A DNA stretch of 64,000 bases from Schistocephalus solidus (lineage: Eukaryota; Platyhelminthes; Cestoda; Diphyllobothriidea; Diphyllobothriidae): NCBI GenBank assembly GCA_017591395.1, contig WEDG01000803.1:62001-126000 (forward strand), given 5' to 3'. The position numbers were made by a program, and so were the translations under genes. Within the stretch, counting starts at the first letter, position 1; each line of letters opens with the position of its first letter. The notes below the pieces were generated by a model that saw only the letters and a program-made list of their open reading frames with translations, was not told where the DNA came from and ran no database searches. Below are positions 1-11,087 of this stretch, in pieces.

Positions 1-349
1 CAGACATTGGCTGCCAGGCAAATTCCTCTCCTCCAAAACATCAGAAGTTGGTGGATACTACTAACTTTTCAAACATGCCCCAACTGGTCAGATCAGCTAC
101 CAGAAATTACAGAATTTTAGATTTAATTTTTAAAATGATGTCCACCCTCTCTTTATGAATTTCCATCATGATCTTTTCACAAGTGATAACGCACTAATTC
201 ACTGTTGTTTGTCAATCCCCCTTCTTAATAAGCCCGAGGTTAAAAGCAATTACCTTGACCTTGATAACACAAACCATGAAATAATTTCATAAGCACTCTA
301 GATTGACATAGCATACTTTCAATCAACAATCCAAACTTTTTCCGTGAGC

Positions 350-492
350 TATTGCAGAGCCTCGCAGAAACAATTCAGGCTTTTATCCAGCTTAAGATTT
401 TTAATTCAAATACAGCTTATTCTACTGTTCCAAATTTTCTCCATACAGACTTAAAATATTACGAGAGCAACTTAAAGGTCAATCTTAATGCT
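350..492 (+). repeat. Internal duplication in copy A, first unit
   Basis: About 140 bp that recurs at 731-873. Both units carry the same blocks in the same order (shared 'TTTAAGATT.TTAATTCAAATACAGCTT', then 'TTTTCTCCA.A.AG.CTTAAA'). This first unit sits in its natural position between the endonuclease and RT of copy A. Confidence 0.7.
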
Positions 493-730
493 CTCTGTCT
501 GTTCACTTCAGGATTGCACAAATATTTGAATTACCATCGAAAATTAGGCTCGCGCGAGATAAGCATAGTTAGTCTCGGGCCCTAAGTAGTGGAAGTTCAT
601 CCAAACCTGTTGCTCAAATCTTCCATGTTCGGTCATCGGCTAAGCGTCTGAATGTAACAAGGCCCTTACTCGAATGTAACAAAACATTCGTTACTGACGA
701 TTTGGCCAAATGAGAATTGTTAAATTTGTT

Positions 731-873
731 TTGCAGATCCTAACAGAACAAATCCAGGCCTTTATCCCATTTAAGATTCTTAATTCAAATACAGCTTCTT
801 CTAATCTTCCACATTTTCTCCAAAACAGTCTTAAACAATTACGAAAGCAACTTGAAGATCCATCTCCTAATTG
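731..873 (+). repeat. Internal duplication in copy A, second unit
   Basis: Second unit of the pair with 350-492, offset by 381 bp. The sequence between and after the units continues the normal order of the element, so this looks like a re-inserted piece of the linker region and not a simple tandem of the whole 381 bp. Confidence 0.65.
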
Positions 874-2929
874 CACTGAAACTAGCCGCATTCCCTCAAT
901 TCCTCTGCTTTCAAATTCACTATTAGCAATTATTAATTTCTCACCTTCACGAATTCAAAAAGAAATAGCTCACCTTAAAAATTCACATTCGGTTGGAACT
1001 GATAACATTCCAAGCTCACTTATTAAACATTTAAGAGATTTTCCACCTTAACTATGCAAATTATTCTCAGTATTTCTAGAAAATGGTTTCTTCCCTGGTT
1101 ATTGGAAAACTTCTATTATAATACCAGTTTTTAAATCTGGTTCCAGCGTGAACATTCATAACTATCGCGGTGTTCATAAACCGACCTCTCTTGTTAAATT
1201 CTTCGAAAAACTAATTGCAACACAAAGCACGGATTTTTGCATAAATTCTCAAAGTAGCAAGTTTATCAACACGGATTTTGACTGGACCGCTCTTGAGAAA
1301 CCTGCCACATGTATTTTTTAAATATTCTTACCTCTCTTTGTTATGATCATCTATCGGTAGAAGTTATCTATTTTGATCTTGTTAAGGCACTCGATAAGTG
1401 CCTCATAGATGACTTCTAGCTAAACTAGAAGATAAAGGATTTCGTAGTCCCCTTCCTGACTTTATTAGATCCTACCTAAATGATCGAAAACAAAACGTTT
1501 CAGTGGGGTCCTCATACTCAAGTGCTTCCCCGATTGTGAGTGGTGTCCTTCAAGGTACCATATTAGGTGCTTTGTTGTATTTGTTGTTTATAAATGATAG
1601 TTCATCGATAGTTAACCATTCTCAATCTCTTATTTATGCCGATAATCTCAAATGCATGTAATCCTTCTCTAACTCTACGACCGAACGATGCCTAGAACAA
1701 ATTCAGTCGAACTAAGATGCTCTTTCGGCCTGGAGCTCCACATGGCTAATGGATTGCTCACATTCTAAGTGTCGCTACATGCGTTTTGGGCCTAATAGGC
1801 TGCCGCCACCTCTTATTTTTGAAGGTTGCCCTATGATTGAATGTTCCTCCATCAAGGACTTAGGCTTAATAAATTAGATCTTTCGCCTCATGCTGATAGA
1901 AGTACTGCCAAAGCTGCTCAGATTTGCGGCTTTATTTATTATAATTTCTACCTTCCTGAAATTAATTTAAGACTTTATGGTATGTTTGTACTTCCCGTTC
2001 GTGAATTTTGCTGTCCTTTTCTGAATTTTAATGAACGAATCTAGCCGTTCAAAAATTGAAAACGTCCAAAGACATTTCAAAAAAACTCCTGTTTCCGACT
2101 CTTTCAACTACTTTCTTCTCAACAAGATGCCAGCTTACGAAGCTTAACTTTATATGGGTCAGGCGACTGGAAGCAGGCTTTTGTCTCCTTTTCCGACTAA
2201 ATAATAGCTCAACTCTCCCCAAGCTTTCTCTCATTGCCCCGTTATTCTTCCTTATAACATAAGACAATCTGCACTAATTATACCTTTTCATGCATCCTTC
2301 ACGTGTAAATGCTCTCTATTCTTTGCTCCTTGGTGTAGTTTTCTTTGGAATAACTGGCCTTTTAAAACTAGTTCATTAACTAGTCTATCTGCATTCAAGC
2401 GAGGACTGCACATTTATCTTAACACTCATTCTATTAACCTTTTATTTTTTCCATATTTTCCGAGCAGTTTTTTTCTATGACTCGGAAAAAGGACCATCGG
2501 GAATTTAAGTGACCCTCTTGAAACTTTATTTTCTCTACCTTGAGTCGCCCATGGACCATGATGTCTCCTTATATCACCAGTCATCCAAACGATGAAGTCA
2601 CTTGGGCGTACACATTCAGTGGTCCATAGTCCTCTACCACCTGACCTTATTTTCCTAAGCAGGTTTTTTTGCGTACCTTCTGTTTGAAAATGAAGGTCTA
2701 TTGAACTCTGCCTCCATTTTTAAGTTTGGAGTTTTTTCACTGCCTATTTTTTCTAGTTCACTATTATTTCCAATCATCGCTAACTAGCAGGACAAGTTAT
2801 GTCTACGTTATTTATTTTTTGTACATTTTATCTGCACACATTGTCATAAATTTATTAAGTTACTAATTTGTGTTTAGACAGTGCCTTGCTGATGCTTACC
2901 ACATATAAGTTCTTAATGTTGTTTTCAGG

Positions 2930-3370
2930 CGTGGCACTCCTCGACGACACAAGACTACGCTCTGTTTGAGAAATCTCAATGGAGGGTGACTAAACTATTC
3001 AGTGGATTGGAATTCCTACCCTATGAGGTCCGACTAGAAAGACTTAAAAATTTTCCTCTCTCTTATCGGCAATACAGAGGGGATATGATCTTAGTCTTCA
3101 AACTTGTCAGAGGAGTTTATTGTTATTTTAAGATGGCCGACGTTTTTGAATTGGCAAACATGACAAATCTCCGAGTTCACCAAAACAAACTGAAGAGAAC
3201 CCACGCCAAACTTGAAGTGCGGGCTAACTTCTTTTCCCAATGGATGATTGAAGAATGGAAGAAATTGCGAAGCTCGGTTGTTTTGTCTGAAAGCGTTGGA
3301 ATGGGAAAGGAGACTTGATGAATTTTTAATTGAAGAACGTTTATTTAGTTGACACAAATGACTGATATTC
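2930..3370 (+). mobile_element. Family 2 (CR1-like) LINE, C-terminal fragment
   Basis: Translates to the conserved C-terminal tail of CR1-like RT proteins: a degenerate 'QRRATK' equivalent, 'GLEFLPYEVRLERLKNFPLS', 'YRQYRGDMI..FKLVRG', then 'FSQWMIEEWKKL'. The same tail occurs at 25010-25370 in a longer copy of this family, so this is a 5'-truncated relic lying between family 1 copies A and B. The open stretch 2986-3318 is part of it. Confidence 0.75.
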
Positions 3371-3401
3371 AGAATTTTATTCAGATATTCCTCTCAGCCT
3401 T

Positions 3402-3767
3402 TTGTTAATTACATTCCTTATACCAATCGTTCTGGAGCAGTTGGCAGTTACCCTCCAAATTAAAATAACTTCCGACTTAATAACCCACCTCCAAATATTT
3501 TGTGTAAATAACGATAACCCTAGTTTGGATACTCGAACTACCCTAGATGTCAAATTACATAATGCTAGATATGTTATATATAAGATGGTCCAATTGAGAG
3601 CCATTGCTTTCGAGTTAATTCCTAATGTTTCATGCGTAACTGGATCTTGGACCCATTCCTTAATTTCCGACTCTTTGCTTGTCATAGACCAGTATGATTT
3701 TTACCGTCAAGACCGCACTAGTAAGCGTGGTGGTGGTTGTTTTCTCTATATTAAAGCTTCAGTGTAG
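3402..3767 (+). pseudogene. Family 1 endonuclease N-terminal fragment (copy B)
   Basis: An open stretch of 121 codons. It shows the LINE apurinic-like endonuclease pattern 'CVTGSWTHSLISDSLLVIDQ', then 'DRTSKRGGGCFLYI'. The usual ITETWL motif has decayed to VTGSWT, so the catalytic Glu is not present. The reading frame breaks at 3768 and the domain continues in other frames to the GDFN motif near 3921. Confidence 0.6.
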
Positions 3768-4749
3768 CACTTTCCGTTTGATCTAGATGTTACGTCATAC
3801 TCTGGTAATTAATGCTTTGGATGTATTTGCAACCTGCTTAATTCATCATCCGATGATGATGCAAAACTTTGTGAAATTTTTAAATTTGTTTCGGAGTCCA
3901 ATTTTTACATTAAAGCAATCGCTGGGGATTTTAATTTTCCTAAAATTGACTGGATTTTAAGCTTTTGTCAACCCAGATTTCAGCCTTTCCTAAAACCATT
4001 ACTTTTTTAATTGGTCCCAGCTTGTCCGTTCTTCAACGAGCTAGAAGCATATTTTAGACCTGATTTTCACAAATGAAACTACTCCCCTCTTCGTTGATTT
4101 TAGGCAAGGCCTCTTCCAAAGTGACCAAACATTAAATCACTGTTGCTTTCCGATTTTCTCATCGAAAAATACAAGTACCTTTTGTACCTATCATGCTTTT
4201 GACCTCGCAGATATGACCTTAATTAATAACTTTTTGAACTCATTGGACTGGCAGCATCTCTCCTACATGAACGATGTAGCAAGTCTTTGTGACTTCATGT
4301 CAGTCGTTTAAAATACCATCCTGGAATTTGTGCCAACCCAAATTGTCAAACCCTACGCTTCGGAATCCGTCGTCCCTCACTTTCTTTTGCCAAGACTGAA
4401 GAAATTGAGGAAGCAGTTACACGATCAGTATACTAGTACGTCATCTGAATATCTAAGGATTGCAGCGTGTTGTAATTAGCCTCTAAGATTCGTCTTGCAC
4501 GTGACAGACAGAGGGAATCTTGCGCACTCAGCGAGCCATACTCTGCAAAATCTGTTGCTCAACTTTTTCGCCGTCGTTCCACTTCCAAAGGAATTTATGA
4601 AATACCTCCATTACTAAACTAAGCTAAGAGTTTCGTTCTCGAAGACTCTGACAAGGCAGAATTGTTTAGTGCGTTCTTTGCAAATCATTTTACGATGGAA
4701 TCTTAACCGGTTCCGACATTTCAGGCATCCTCGTTCAATGTTATCAGCA

Positions 4750-6330
4750 CCATTGATTTCTCCATAGAACTAATACGTAAGCAAATAATGCGTTTGAAAA
4801 ACTCGCACTCTTCTGGGACTGAAGGTATTCCAAACTCAGTTATTAAGAGATTGCCGAGTTTTCTCCGATGGCTTGGTTATATATTCTCGGTTTATCTTCT
4901 TAACAGATTCTTTCCTGACTCATGGAAGACATCTACTATTCTTCCTGTCTTTCAGTCGGGATCTCGTTCAGACGTTAATAATTATCGAGGCATTCACAAA
5001 CACCAGATCTAGCAAAACTTCTTTAAAATATATTTTTAATCCAATTCTCGGCTTTGGATTTGATCATAAGCTTTTAAGAGACTCAAAATATGGTTTTCTA
5101 CCTGGGAGATCACGCGAAGTGTGTCACTTAGATTTTCTTAACCTCGTCAATTCCCTTCGAAATGAGCAAAAGTCAGTGGTTGTGATCTACATTGACCTGA
5201 GCAAAGCTTTGACAAGGTACCACACAGACGTCTTCTGATGAAACTGGAAGCCCTTGGCATCCGCCCTCCTCTCCTTGACTTCATTCGTTCCTACTTGTCT
5301 AACCACAGCCAAAAGGTTTAAGAAGGTAATAGCTATTCGACGCCTCAGCCGGTCACAAGTGGCGTTTTTAACGGCACGGTCCCCTTTCTCTTCCTTCTGT
5401 ACATAAACGAAATTTCAAATTTACTCACAAATTCACTAAATTTCGTTTACGCTGACGATTTTAAGTGCATTTATTCATTTGTTAAAGACACTGCCAATAG
5501 TTGCGTTGATAAAATCAACACTGATCTACTTATGCTCTCACTTTGAAGTTCTAGTTGGCAGATGGAATTTTCTCCATCCAAGAGTAGTTTCATGTGTTTT
5601 GGCCCCGCAAGGCTTCCTGGACTCCTAGTATTTCAAAAAAGTACACTTTTAGAAGGATCAATCATAAGAGACTTAGGTCTAAGTTACATGAATAAGCTAG
5701 CATTAGAACCTCATGCAGATTGAATTTCTGCGACGGCTGCACAGATATGTGGTTCTTTATCGCATATTTTCTGCCTTTCGGAAATAAAGTTAAACCTGTA
5801 CCGCATGTTTGTTCTTCCTTTTCCTAGAATACTGCTGTCCCCTGCTTGGGCTGATGAACGTTTCTAAACGCAGTCATATTGAAAAAGTTCAGAGGGTTTT
5901 TACTCGAAGACTATTTTCTCTTCCTGGGTCCATTATCTCTTATACGGATAGCTGCTAGTTAGCAAACATCAAATTTCTCTGGGTTCGAAGACTCAAAGCC
6001 GGTCTCTGTTACCTGTTTCGCGTTATCTCTAGCCCAAATCTCCCATGAATTAACGCTCTCACTCCGGCATATCAACCCTATGCCACTCATAATTTTCCAT
6101 GATCATTTTACCACTCATTAGGTCCAAAACTAACCACTCTCATATTTTTGCCTCCAAATATGCTTATATATGGAATAATCTTCAACCGAAAGTTAGGTTG
6201 TCGTCTACATTTGCTATTTTCAAAACAAAATAACGCAAACATTTAACTTCGGAAGATATCAAGTCCTCATTGTCTGTTTCCTTCCCCAAATCGCAACTTT
6301 TGGATATTGAAAAGGATCCTCCTGTTATTT
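4750..6330 (+). pseudogene. Family 1 reverse transcriptase remnant (copy B)
   Basis: RT motifs in order across several frames: fingers 'NSHSSGTEGIPNSVI', 'FFPDSWKTSTILPVF', 'YGFLPGRSR', 'VVIYIDLSKA' (frameshift near 5220), 'NFVYADDFKCIYSF' with the catalytic Asp pair intact, then 'SSWQMEFSPSKSSFMCFGPARL' and 'FASKYAYIWNNLQP' in the C-terminal part. Useful as the reference copy for reading the worse fragments of this family at 1-2830, 10865-11463 and 17014-19980. Confidence 0.7.
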
Positions 6331-7097
6331 GAGGCAGCTCCCTTGATATTATATTGGTCTCTTAAAATATTTCCATCATCCTCTGCAGAGTCGATCTTTG
6401 CATTCACTTTTTCGTCCCATCCTTTTAAACAAGCATCACCAACTCTTGACAACCTTGATACTTTCCTTCAATTTTGTAACCCTGACGATGGTCTCCAGGT
6501 TCAATTGATGATCGAGGCGGGTTCTGCTGGTTTTGCCTCCTTTTTGGTGGACTATGCAGTCAGCAGGGTCGCATCTCGATGATGATCTCGTGACCTCTAC
6601 TGCCCCCTCTTCGTTTTGACCCTATTGTCCACGATAAGTTCCTTCTTTCTCACTTCCACTGGTGTTTATAAACAGAAGCTCTGACTGCTATATTATCTCT
6701 CACCCGACAAGGAGCGTTCCGAAACCTCATACGTTGTCAGCAACAATCACAATTCTATCCCATTGCATCTAGCTATTAATTTTTTATTGAAGCAGTTTTT
6801 TCTTCTAGTTTTTTTTAATTGGCGGCTCACCGAACTCCGCCTCCAATATAACCGTAGGAGATTTTTTATTGCTTCTTTTCTATTTCACCGTTTATGCCAA
6901 AAATCAGTGCCTACTGTTTTAAAAATGGCAAATCGTTCTGAATCGTATATGCCTACCATATTACACATTTCTGCTGTTCATATGGCTGCTCGCATAGTGC
7001 AACAATTATCTACTTTGTATTTATTAAAACCGCGATACTAAGTTTGTAATGATGGGGCCCTCTGGGCCTTAAATATACAAATTTATTTATTTATATG

Positions 7098-7205
7098 CTA
7101 TAAACATATTGACGTGTAACATTTCCATATTTTGCTGGCGTCCAACTTAAGATAGGGTTTTCAAAGGCTCTGCCTATCGCCCTTATACATACTAAATTAT
7201 AATGA
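7098..7205 (+). mobile_element. Family 2 LINE, 3'-terminal fragment
   Basis: Matches the last about 100 bp of the family 2 copy ending near 25475: both contain 'TTTTCAAAGGCTCTGCCTATC' followed by an imperfect 10-bp terminal repeat of the ATACTGAATT type. It begins just after the TTTA tail of family 1 copy B. Confidence 0.65.
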
Positions 7206-7404
7206 ATTATTTAACTGTAGTTGCATTGAAATCTCCAGGAGTAAGCACCTCCTGTTGACTTTCTACTTCCTTGAACAAATGAAGGATTGACTCATCAGCT
7301 GCACGTGGAATGTTTGGTGATCTGTAGGTCATCAAGAATTGTAGATTTTGTTAACCATTCTTTTTTATCTTTATAAGGAGAACTTCACGTTCACGGATGA
7401 GGGC
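7205..7404 (-). mobile_element. CR1-like endonuclease fragment
   Basis: On the minus strand this translates to 'TYRSPNIPRAADESILHLF' followed by 'KEVESQQEVLTPGDFNA', the YRSP and GDFN motifs of a CR1-like endonuclease. It is a short isolated piece between two other LINE fragments. Confidence 0.6.
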
Positions 7405-7436
<32 letters not shown>

Positions 7437-7437
7437 T
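7405..7437. repeat. (TA)n microsatellite
   Basis: Uninterrupted TA dinucleotide tract of about 26 bp with flanking GTATA at the end of the minus-strand family 2 element. Confidence 0.95.
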
Positions 7438-7478
7438 TTGAAGGGTAACAGGCATTGTCCTTGATGACCCTATTAATG

Positions 7479-8102
7479 TCATGTTATCATTTCATCTGTA
7501 CAGTCAATATAAAATGGTGCACACTTAAAAATGTTTGAGTCAAAGCATAACATAACATCAAATGCGTTTTCACAGCCATAGGCGAAACATTGTGGAACAA
7601 AATTAGAGCCTAAAAGATTTAAAAAGGCTGGTTTTAAGTAATCATGTTGTGAAAGTTGTCTTTTGTTAAATATAATGTCATCAAGCCTTCTTTTTAAATC
7701 AGTTATGCTGTCAGAGGTAACCGTCTCGCTTGGTAACGTGTTCCAAGGTCGTACCACTCGTTGGCTAAAACAAAACTTTCTGAGGTTCAATCGCGTGCGT
7801 TCGCTATCAACCTTGTAAGGATGACCACGCAGATGAGTTGTGCAGGCAAAGTTGAAGAAATCATCTGATCTCAGGGAGGAATCATGGCCCCGGATAATCT
7901 GGAATGTCCATAGCAGGCTACACTGTAAGTGCTTGTAGGAAAGAGGAAATAAGTCAAGCTTTTTCAATCTGTCTTGGTACGGTAAAGTCTTAAGACCGTC
8001 AACCATCTTCGTTGCTCTCCGTTGCACCTGTTCGAGGAGGTAAACATCTTTCTTCATGCATGGTATCCAGGCTGGTATTCCGTAATCTAAATGTGGTCTC
8101 AC
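7479..8102 (-). pseudogene. Family 2 ORF2 C-terminal segment (element 2)
   Basis: 207 open codons. This is the domain after the RT in CR1-like proteins: 'RPHLDYGIPAWIPCMKKDV', 'LLEQVQRRATKMVDGLKTLP', 'TTHLRGHPYKVDSERTRLNL', 'FCFSQRVVRPWNTLPSETV'. It continues the RT segment 8099-8875 after a one-frame shift near 8102. Confidence 0.8.
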
Positions 8103-8875
8103 AAAGACGCCATAGACTTTTCCAAAGAGACCAGGGGGAATATTTTAAACGCACGTCTGATCCAATGTAGTGTACATGTTGCCTTCTGGGCTGCTTTCTT
8201 ACAGTGTTCTGAGGGCATCAAATTCGCAGTTGTCCACATGCCCAGATTTTTGTATGTTTCTACCTCTTTTAATGCAGTGCCATTAATAAAGTACTGGTGT
8301 CTCAGAGATACTTTTTGACCGGCGCTTATGTGTAGGGTCACGCACTTGGATACATTAAACTTAAGAAGCCACCTAGCCGACCAGGCACTTAGTTTGTCAA
8401 TATTCGATTGTAACCCTTTTGCGTCATCAGCGCAGCTGACTTCAGTCCATATTTTAATGTCATCTGAAAACATGACAGCTTCATAATCTAGGTCATTGAG
8501 ACAGTCGTTCACGTAGATTAGGAAGAGTAGGGTGCCCAAAACAGAACCCTGTGGAACACCACTTTCTAATTTTTCCCATTCTGAGCTAGAGTTTCCAACA
8601 ACAACTCTCTGTACTCTGAAAGACAAGAAACTTTTGATCCAATTGAAAAGTTTTCCTTGAATTCCTACGTTCCAAATCTTCTGTAAAAGAAGCCCGTGTG
8701 GTACACTATCAAAGGCCTTTTTGAAGTCAAAAAATACAACATCGACTGCATGACCCTTATCTGTGGCCTTTGTCCATTTCTCGTGCGACTGAAGGGCACT
8801 CGTGAGACAGGAGCGTCCTGGACGGAAGCCGTGTTGGGCATCGCATAGGATTTGGTTGTTTTCCAGATAGCGCAT
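8099..8875 (-). pseudogene. Family 2 reverse transcriptase core (element 2)
   Basis: 258 open codons with RT motifs in order: 'CDAQHGFRPGRSCLTSALQS', 'VDVVFFDFKKAFDSVPHG', 'ESGVPQGSVLGTLLFLIYV', 'EAVMFSDDIKIWTEV', 'ARWLLKFNVSKCVTLHI', 'KEVETYKNLGMWTT'. The motif C alanine is replaced by serine (FSDD); both aspartates remain. The ORF is open from before motif A to the thumb and breaks at the C-terminal junction near 8100. Confidence 0.85.
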
Positions 8876-8922
8876 TAAATGCCTCTTGATAATACGCTTT
8901 ATTATTTTACACGCTATGCAAG

Positions 8923-9246
8923 TTAAACTGAAAGGGCGGTAATTTTCACAGTCGAGTCGTGAACCTCCTTTATAGATTGGTGCGATGAATGCGCACTTTC
9001 ATTCTTCCGGGAGTTTGCTTTTTTCAAAGGATTTTGAAATATGATGGATAGTGGTACACACAGTTCATTAGCAAGTTCTCTTAGTGCTAACGCAGGAATT
9101 CTATCTGGCCCAGGCAACTTGGCAGGCTTTATACGGAGTAATTCGGTTTTAACTACGGTCAGTGAAAAGTCTAGGTCTAGTTTCTCTGTTGTGGATGAGG
9201 AGTAGGTGGAGGAGTAAGGGAAAGGGGGGTACACATTGTTTGACAA
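8923..9246 (-). pseudogene. Family 2 RT fingers segment (element 2)
   Basis: Contains 'VKTELLRIKPAKLPGPDRIP' and 'ALALRELANELCVPLSIIFQ', the start of the RT domain in CR1-like proteins. It is out of frame with both the linker segment 9177-10175 and the RT core, so two small indels lie near 8900 and 9200. The expected 'W..A.ITPI.K.G' strand is frameshifted at about 8990. Confidence 0.75.
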
Positions 9247-10175
9247 ACTGGTTTAATAGCAGCAGAATTATTAGGCTCTCTGTGGAAGACGGTCTGGAAT
9301 AATTTGGAAAGAAGGGATGCTTTAACCTGGTCGTCTGTCTCCAGTTTTCCGCCTGCAGACCTAAGGGAAGGAATCATTTCCTGAATTCTCTTTGTACTCC
9401 TTATGTAGCCATATAGCATGTTGGGGTGTTCCAACGATTTTTGCAGTATGTTTAGTTCAAAATTCCTCCGCAGCTTAGCAGCCTCACATTTACAAACGTT
9501 GCGTTGCTGCTTATATTCCCGTAAGTGAGCATCGGAGCCGGTTTGTCTGTAATGACTCCAGAAGCGATTTCTTTTTTGAAAGAGGCCTGCAAGTTTGAGT
9601 TTATCCACTTTGGGCGGTTTGTGGTTGTCTTTCTCCTGAGAGGACAGTTGAGGTAAACAATTCTTTTTCAATAACGAACTCAATGTTGTCCAATCTTTAT
9701 TGGTTTCACCATGTAGTTCTGTTTCCCAGGATATCTCTGACAGTTGTCTTCTCATAAGTGAGTAGTCCCCCTTCCAAATGTTTCTTACCCAAGTATCGGG
9801 TAAATTTGGTTTGGAAAACAGTGAGTACTCGAAGCACAGCGTAATGTGATCACTTGACCCTAATGGCGGTTGATCCTGTAGGTCTAGCACATTTTCCTCA
9901 TCTCGGGTAAAAATCAGGTCAAGACAGTTTGACTGTTGTCCTTCTCTCGTCCGTGTTCCAAAGGTGACGTACTGAGAGAGAAGTTTGTCTGTTGCCCATT
10001 GTAGTAGTTTGTGGTTGAAGTTATCTGGCATTCCCTGCGCAGTCCATGTTTTCCAGTCAATATCAGGAGCATTAAAATCCCCAACAATGAGGACATCTTT
10101 CTTCTCGCTGGCTTTGTAGAGTTCCGTTATGAGAATGAGATCCTGATCGGAAGTCTGATAAGGCGAACGGTACAC
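9177..10175 (-). pseudogene. Family 2 endonuclease C-terminus and linker (element 2)
   Basis: 332 open codons. N-terminal half is the endonuclease: 'MYRSPYQTSDQDLILITELY', 'DVLIVGDFNAPDIDWKTW', 'NCLDLIFTRDEENVLDL', 'PPLGSSDHITLCFEY' (catalytic GDFN and SDH present). The second half is the CR1-type linker, with 'WKGDYSLMRRQLSEISWE', 'KRNRFWSHYRQTG' and 'LYGYIRSTKRIQEMIPSLRS'. The first methionine is internal; the true start lies upstream, where a frameshift near 10180 separates it from the ETWL motif. Confidence 0.85.
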
Positions 10176-10498
10176 AACCGATATCGTCAGTGGTCTGGAA
10201 TACTTAGCAGATATAGTTATTCTTAAGAATTACACTTCGCGTAATGGAATATTTATGTCAGCCATTGCGGTCAGCTTGCGAGTGACATAAACTATGACTC
10301 CTCCTCGACTTGGTCTATCTCTCTTGAAGTGCTGATATCCTCTGAGTGATATTTCAGAATCAGTAATTTTTGCAGTAAGCCACGTTTCAATGAAAGCCAT
10401 AACGTCTGGTTTAATTTCGTCAACAACGTTTCGAAGTTCGTCCAGCTTGTTGAGCAGGCTTTATACATTTGCGGAGATGAATTTCAATGATCGATCCG

Positions 10499-10864
10499 TC
10501 AAGGAGACCCAGCCTTCATTGGTACAGGTTTTAGCCACAGGAAGGACACATTTATCTGGACTATTTGACCGTCTTTGATTTTCAGCCGTTTCTCTCCTCT
10601 GCTAATTCTCTCCATCAATGCTTGTTCGAATTCCAAGATTCCTGTTCTTACGCATATGGCCACTGAAACTCCCTGTCTCTTTTCTTGGTCTCCGCAAAAG
10701 AGCTGGTATCCATCTATCAAAACCACACTTTCCGCGATTTTGGCATTAAGCCACGTTTTCGTGATGGCAACGACATCGTGGGTTCGGTCTAAACCCGCCT
10801 CGATCATCAACTGAACCTGCAGACCATTGTCAGGGGTGCAAAGTCTAAGGAAAGTATCAAGATA
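10499..10864 (-). mobile_element. Second CR1-like endonuclease N-terminal fragment
   Basis: On the minus strand: 'CTPDNGLQVQLMIEAGLD', then 'DVVAITKTWLNAKIAESVV' and 'LIDGYQLFCGDQEKRQGVSV', the start of a CR1-like endonuclease of a different subfamily from element 2, which has its own start just downstream. The ETWL motif has become KTWL. It is joined in frame at its 5' side to a family 1 fragment (see 10865-11087). Confidence 0.75.
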
Positions 10865-11087
10865 GTCATGTTTGCTAACTGGTATCCATCCGTATAAGAA
10901 ATACTGGATCCAGGAAGAGAAAATAGTCTTCAAGTAAAATCCCTCCGAATTTTTTCAATCCGACTGCGGTCAGAGGCGTTCTTCAGCCCAAAAAGGAGAC
11001 AGCAGTATTTTAGGATAGGAAGAACAAGCATGCGGTACAGGTTAAACTTTATTTCCGGAAGGAAGAAATATGTGATATAGAACAACA
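10865..11087 (-). mobile_element. Family 1 LINE fragment (RT C-terminal region)
   Basis: Minus-strand translation gives a decayed '(I)FFLPEIKFNLYRMLVLPI' and 'TIFSSWIQYFLYGWIPVSKH', matching family 1 copy B at about 5770-5970. It is truncated on both sides: its upper end abuts the TTTA tail of another family 1 copy and its lower end runs straight into a CR1-like endonuclease. Confidence 0.7.

Larger units (their letters stand above)
1..2830 (+). mobile_element. Family 1 LINE, copy A (decayed, starts before window)
   Basis: A broken non-LTR retrotransposon. It opens in the C-terminal part of an endonuclease (about 100-260, translating to a run ending in a degenerate SDxxxxHC motif). RT-type sequence follows: a fingers motif around 980-1040 (NSHSVGTDNIP), a 'FFPGYWKTS' stretch near 1090, 'VSGVLQGTILGALLYLLFIND' pieces near 1530-1600, and a catalytic box near 1635-1646 that reads YADN instead of YADD. 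The thumb region runs to about 2560. The 3' UTR from about 2690 to 2830 matches the 3' UTR of copy B at 6820-6900. Many stops and frameshifts; certainly inactive. The clade (CR1/Jockey-like) is inferred from motif style. Confidence 0.75.
3380..7095 (+). mobile_element. Family 1 LINE, copy B (endonuclease to 3' tail)
   Basis: The most complete family 1 copy here. In order: endonuclease start (3402-3767), a GDFN-type endonuclease motif at about 3921-3938, a linker, RT fingers (4788-5010), 'IDLSKAFDKVPHRR' after one frameshift near 5220, an intact YADD box at 5448-5459, thumb and C-terminal region to about 6330, then a long 3' UTR. It ends in a short TTTATTTATTTAT tail at 7081-7095. At least eight stops or frameshifts make it inactive. 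The tail and 3' UTR are shared with the minus-strand family 1 copy at 11088-11463. Confidence 0.8.
7440..10470 (-). mobile_element. Family 2 CR1-like LINE, nearly complete (element 2)
   Basis: Reading down from 10470: endonuclease start with 'FIETWLTAKITDSEISL' and 'RDRPSRGGV', then 'YRSPYQTSDQDL', GDFNAPDIDW (about 10065-10090), 'SSDHITLCFEY', a long linker, RT fingers ('PAKLPGPDRIPALALRELA'), 'AQHGFRPGRSCLTSALQSHE', 'FFDFKKAFDSVPHG', 'GVPQGSVLGTLLFLIYVNDC', a catalytic box, and the CR1 tail 'LLEQVQRRATKMVDGLK'. Only a few frameshifts (near 8102, 8900, 9200 and 10180) break it. The catalytic box reads FSDD where FADD is usual. It is one of the youngest-looking LINEs in the window, but not intact. 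Confidence 0.88.
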
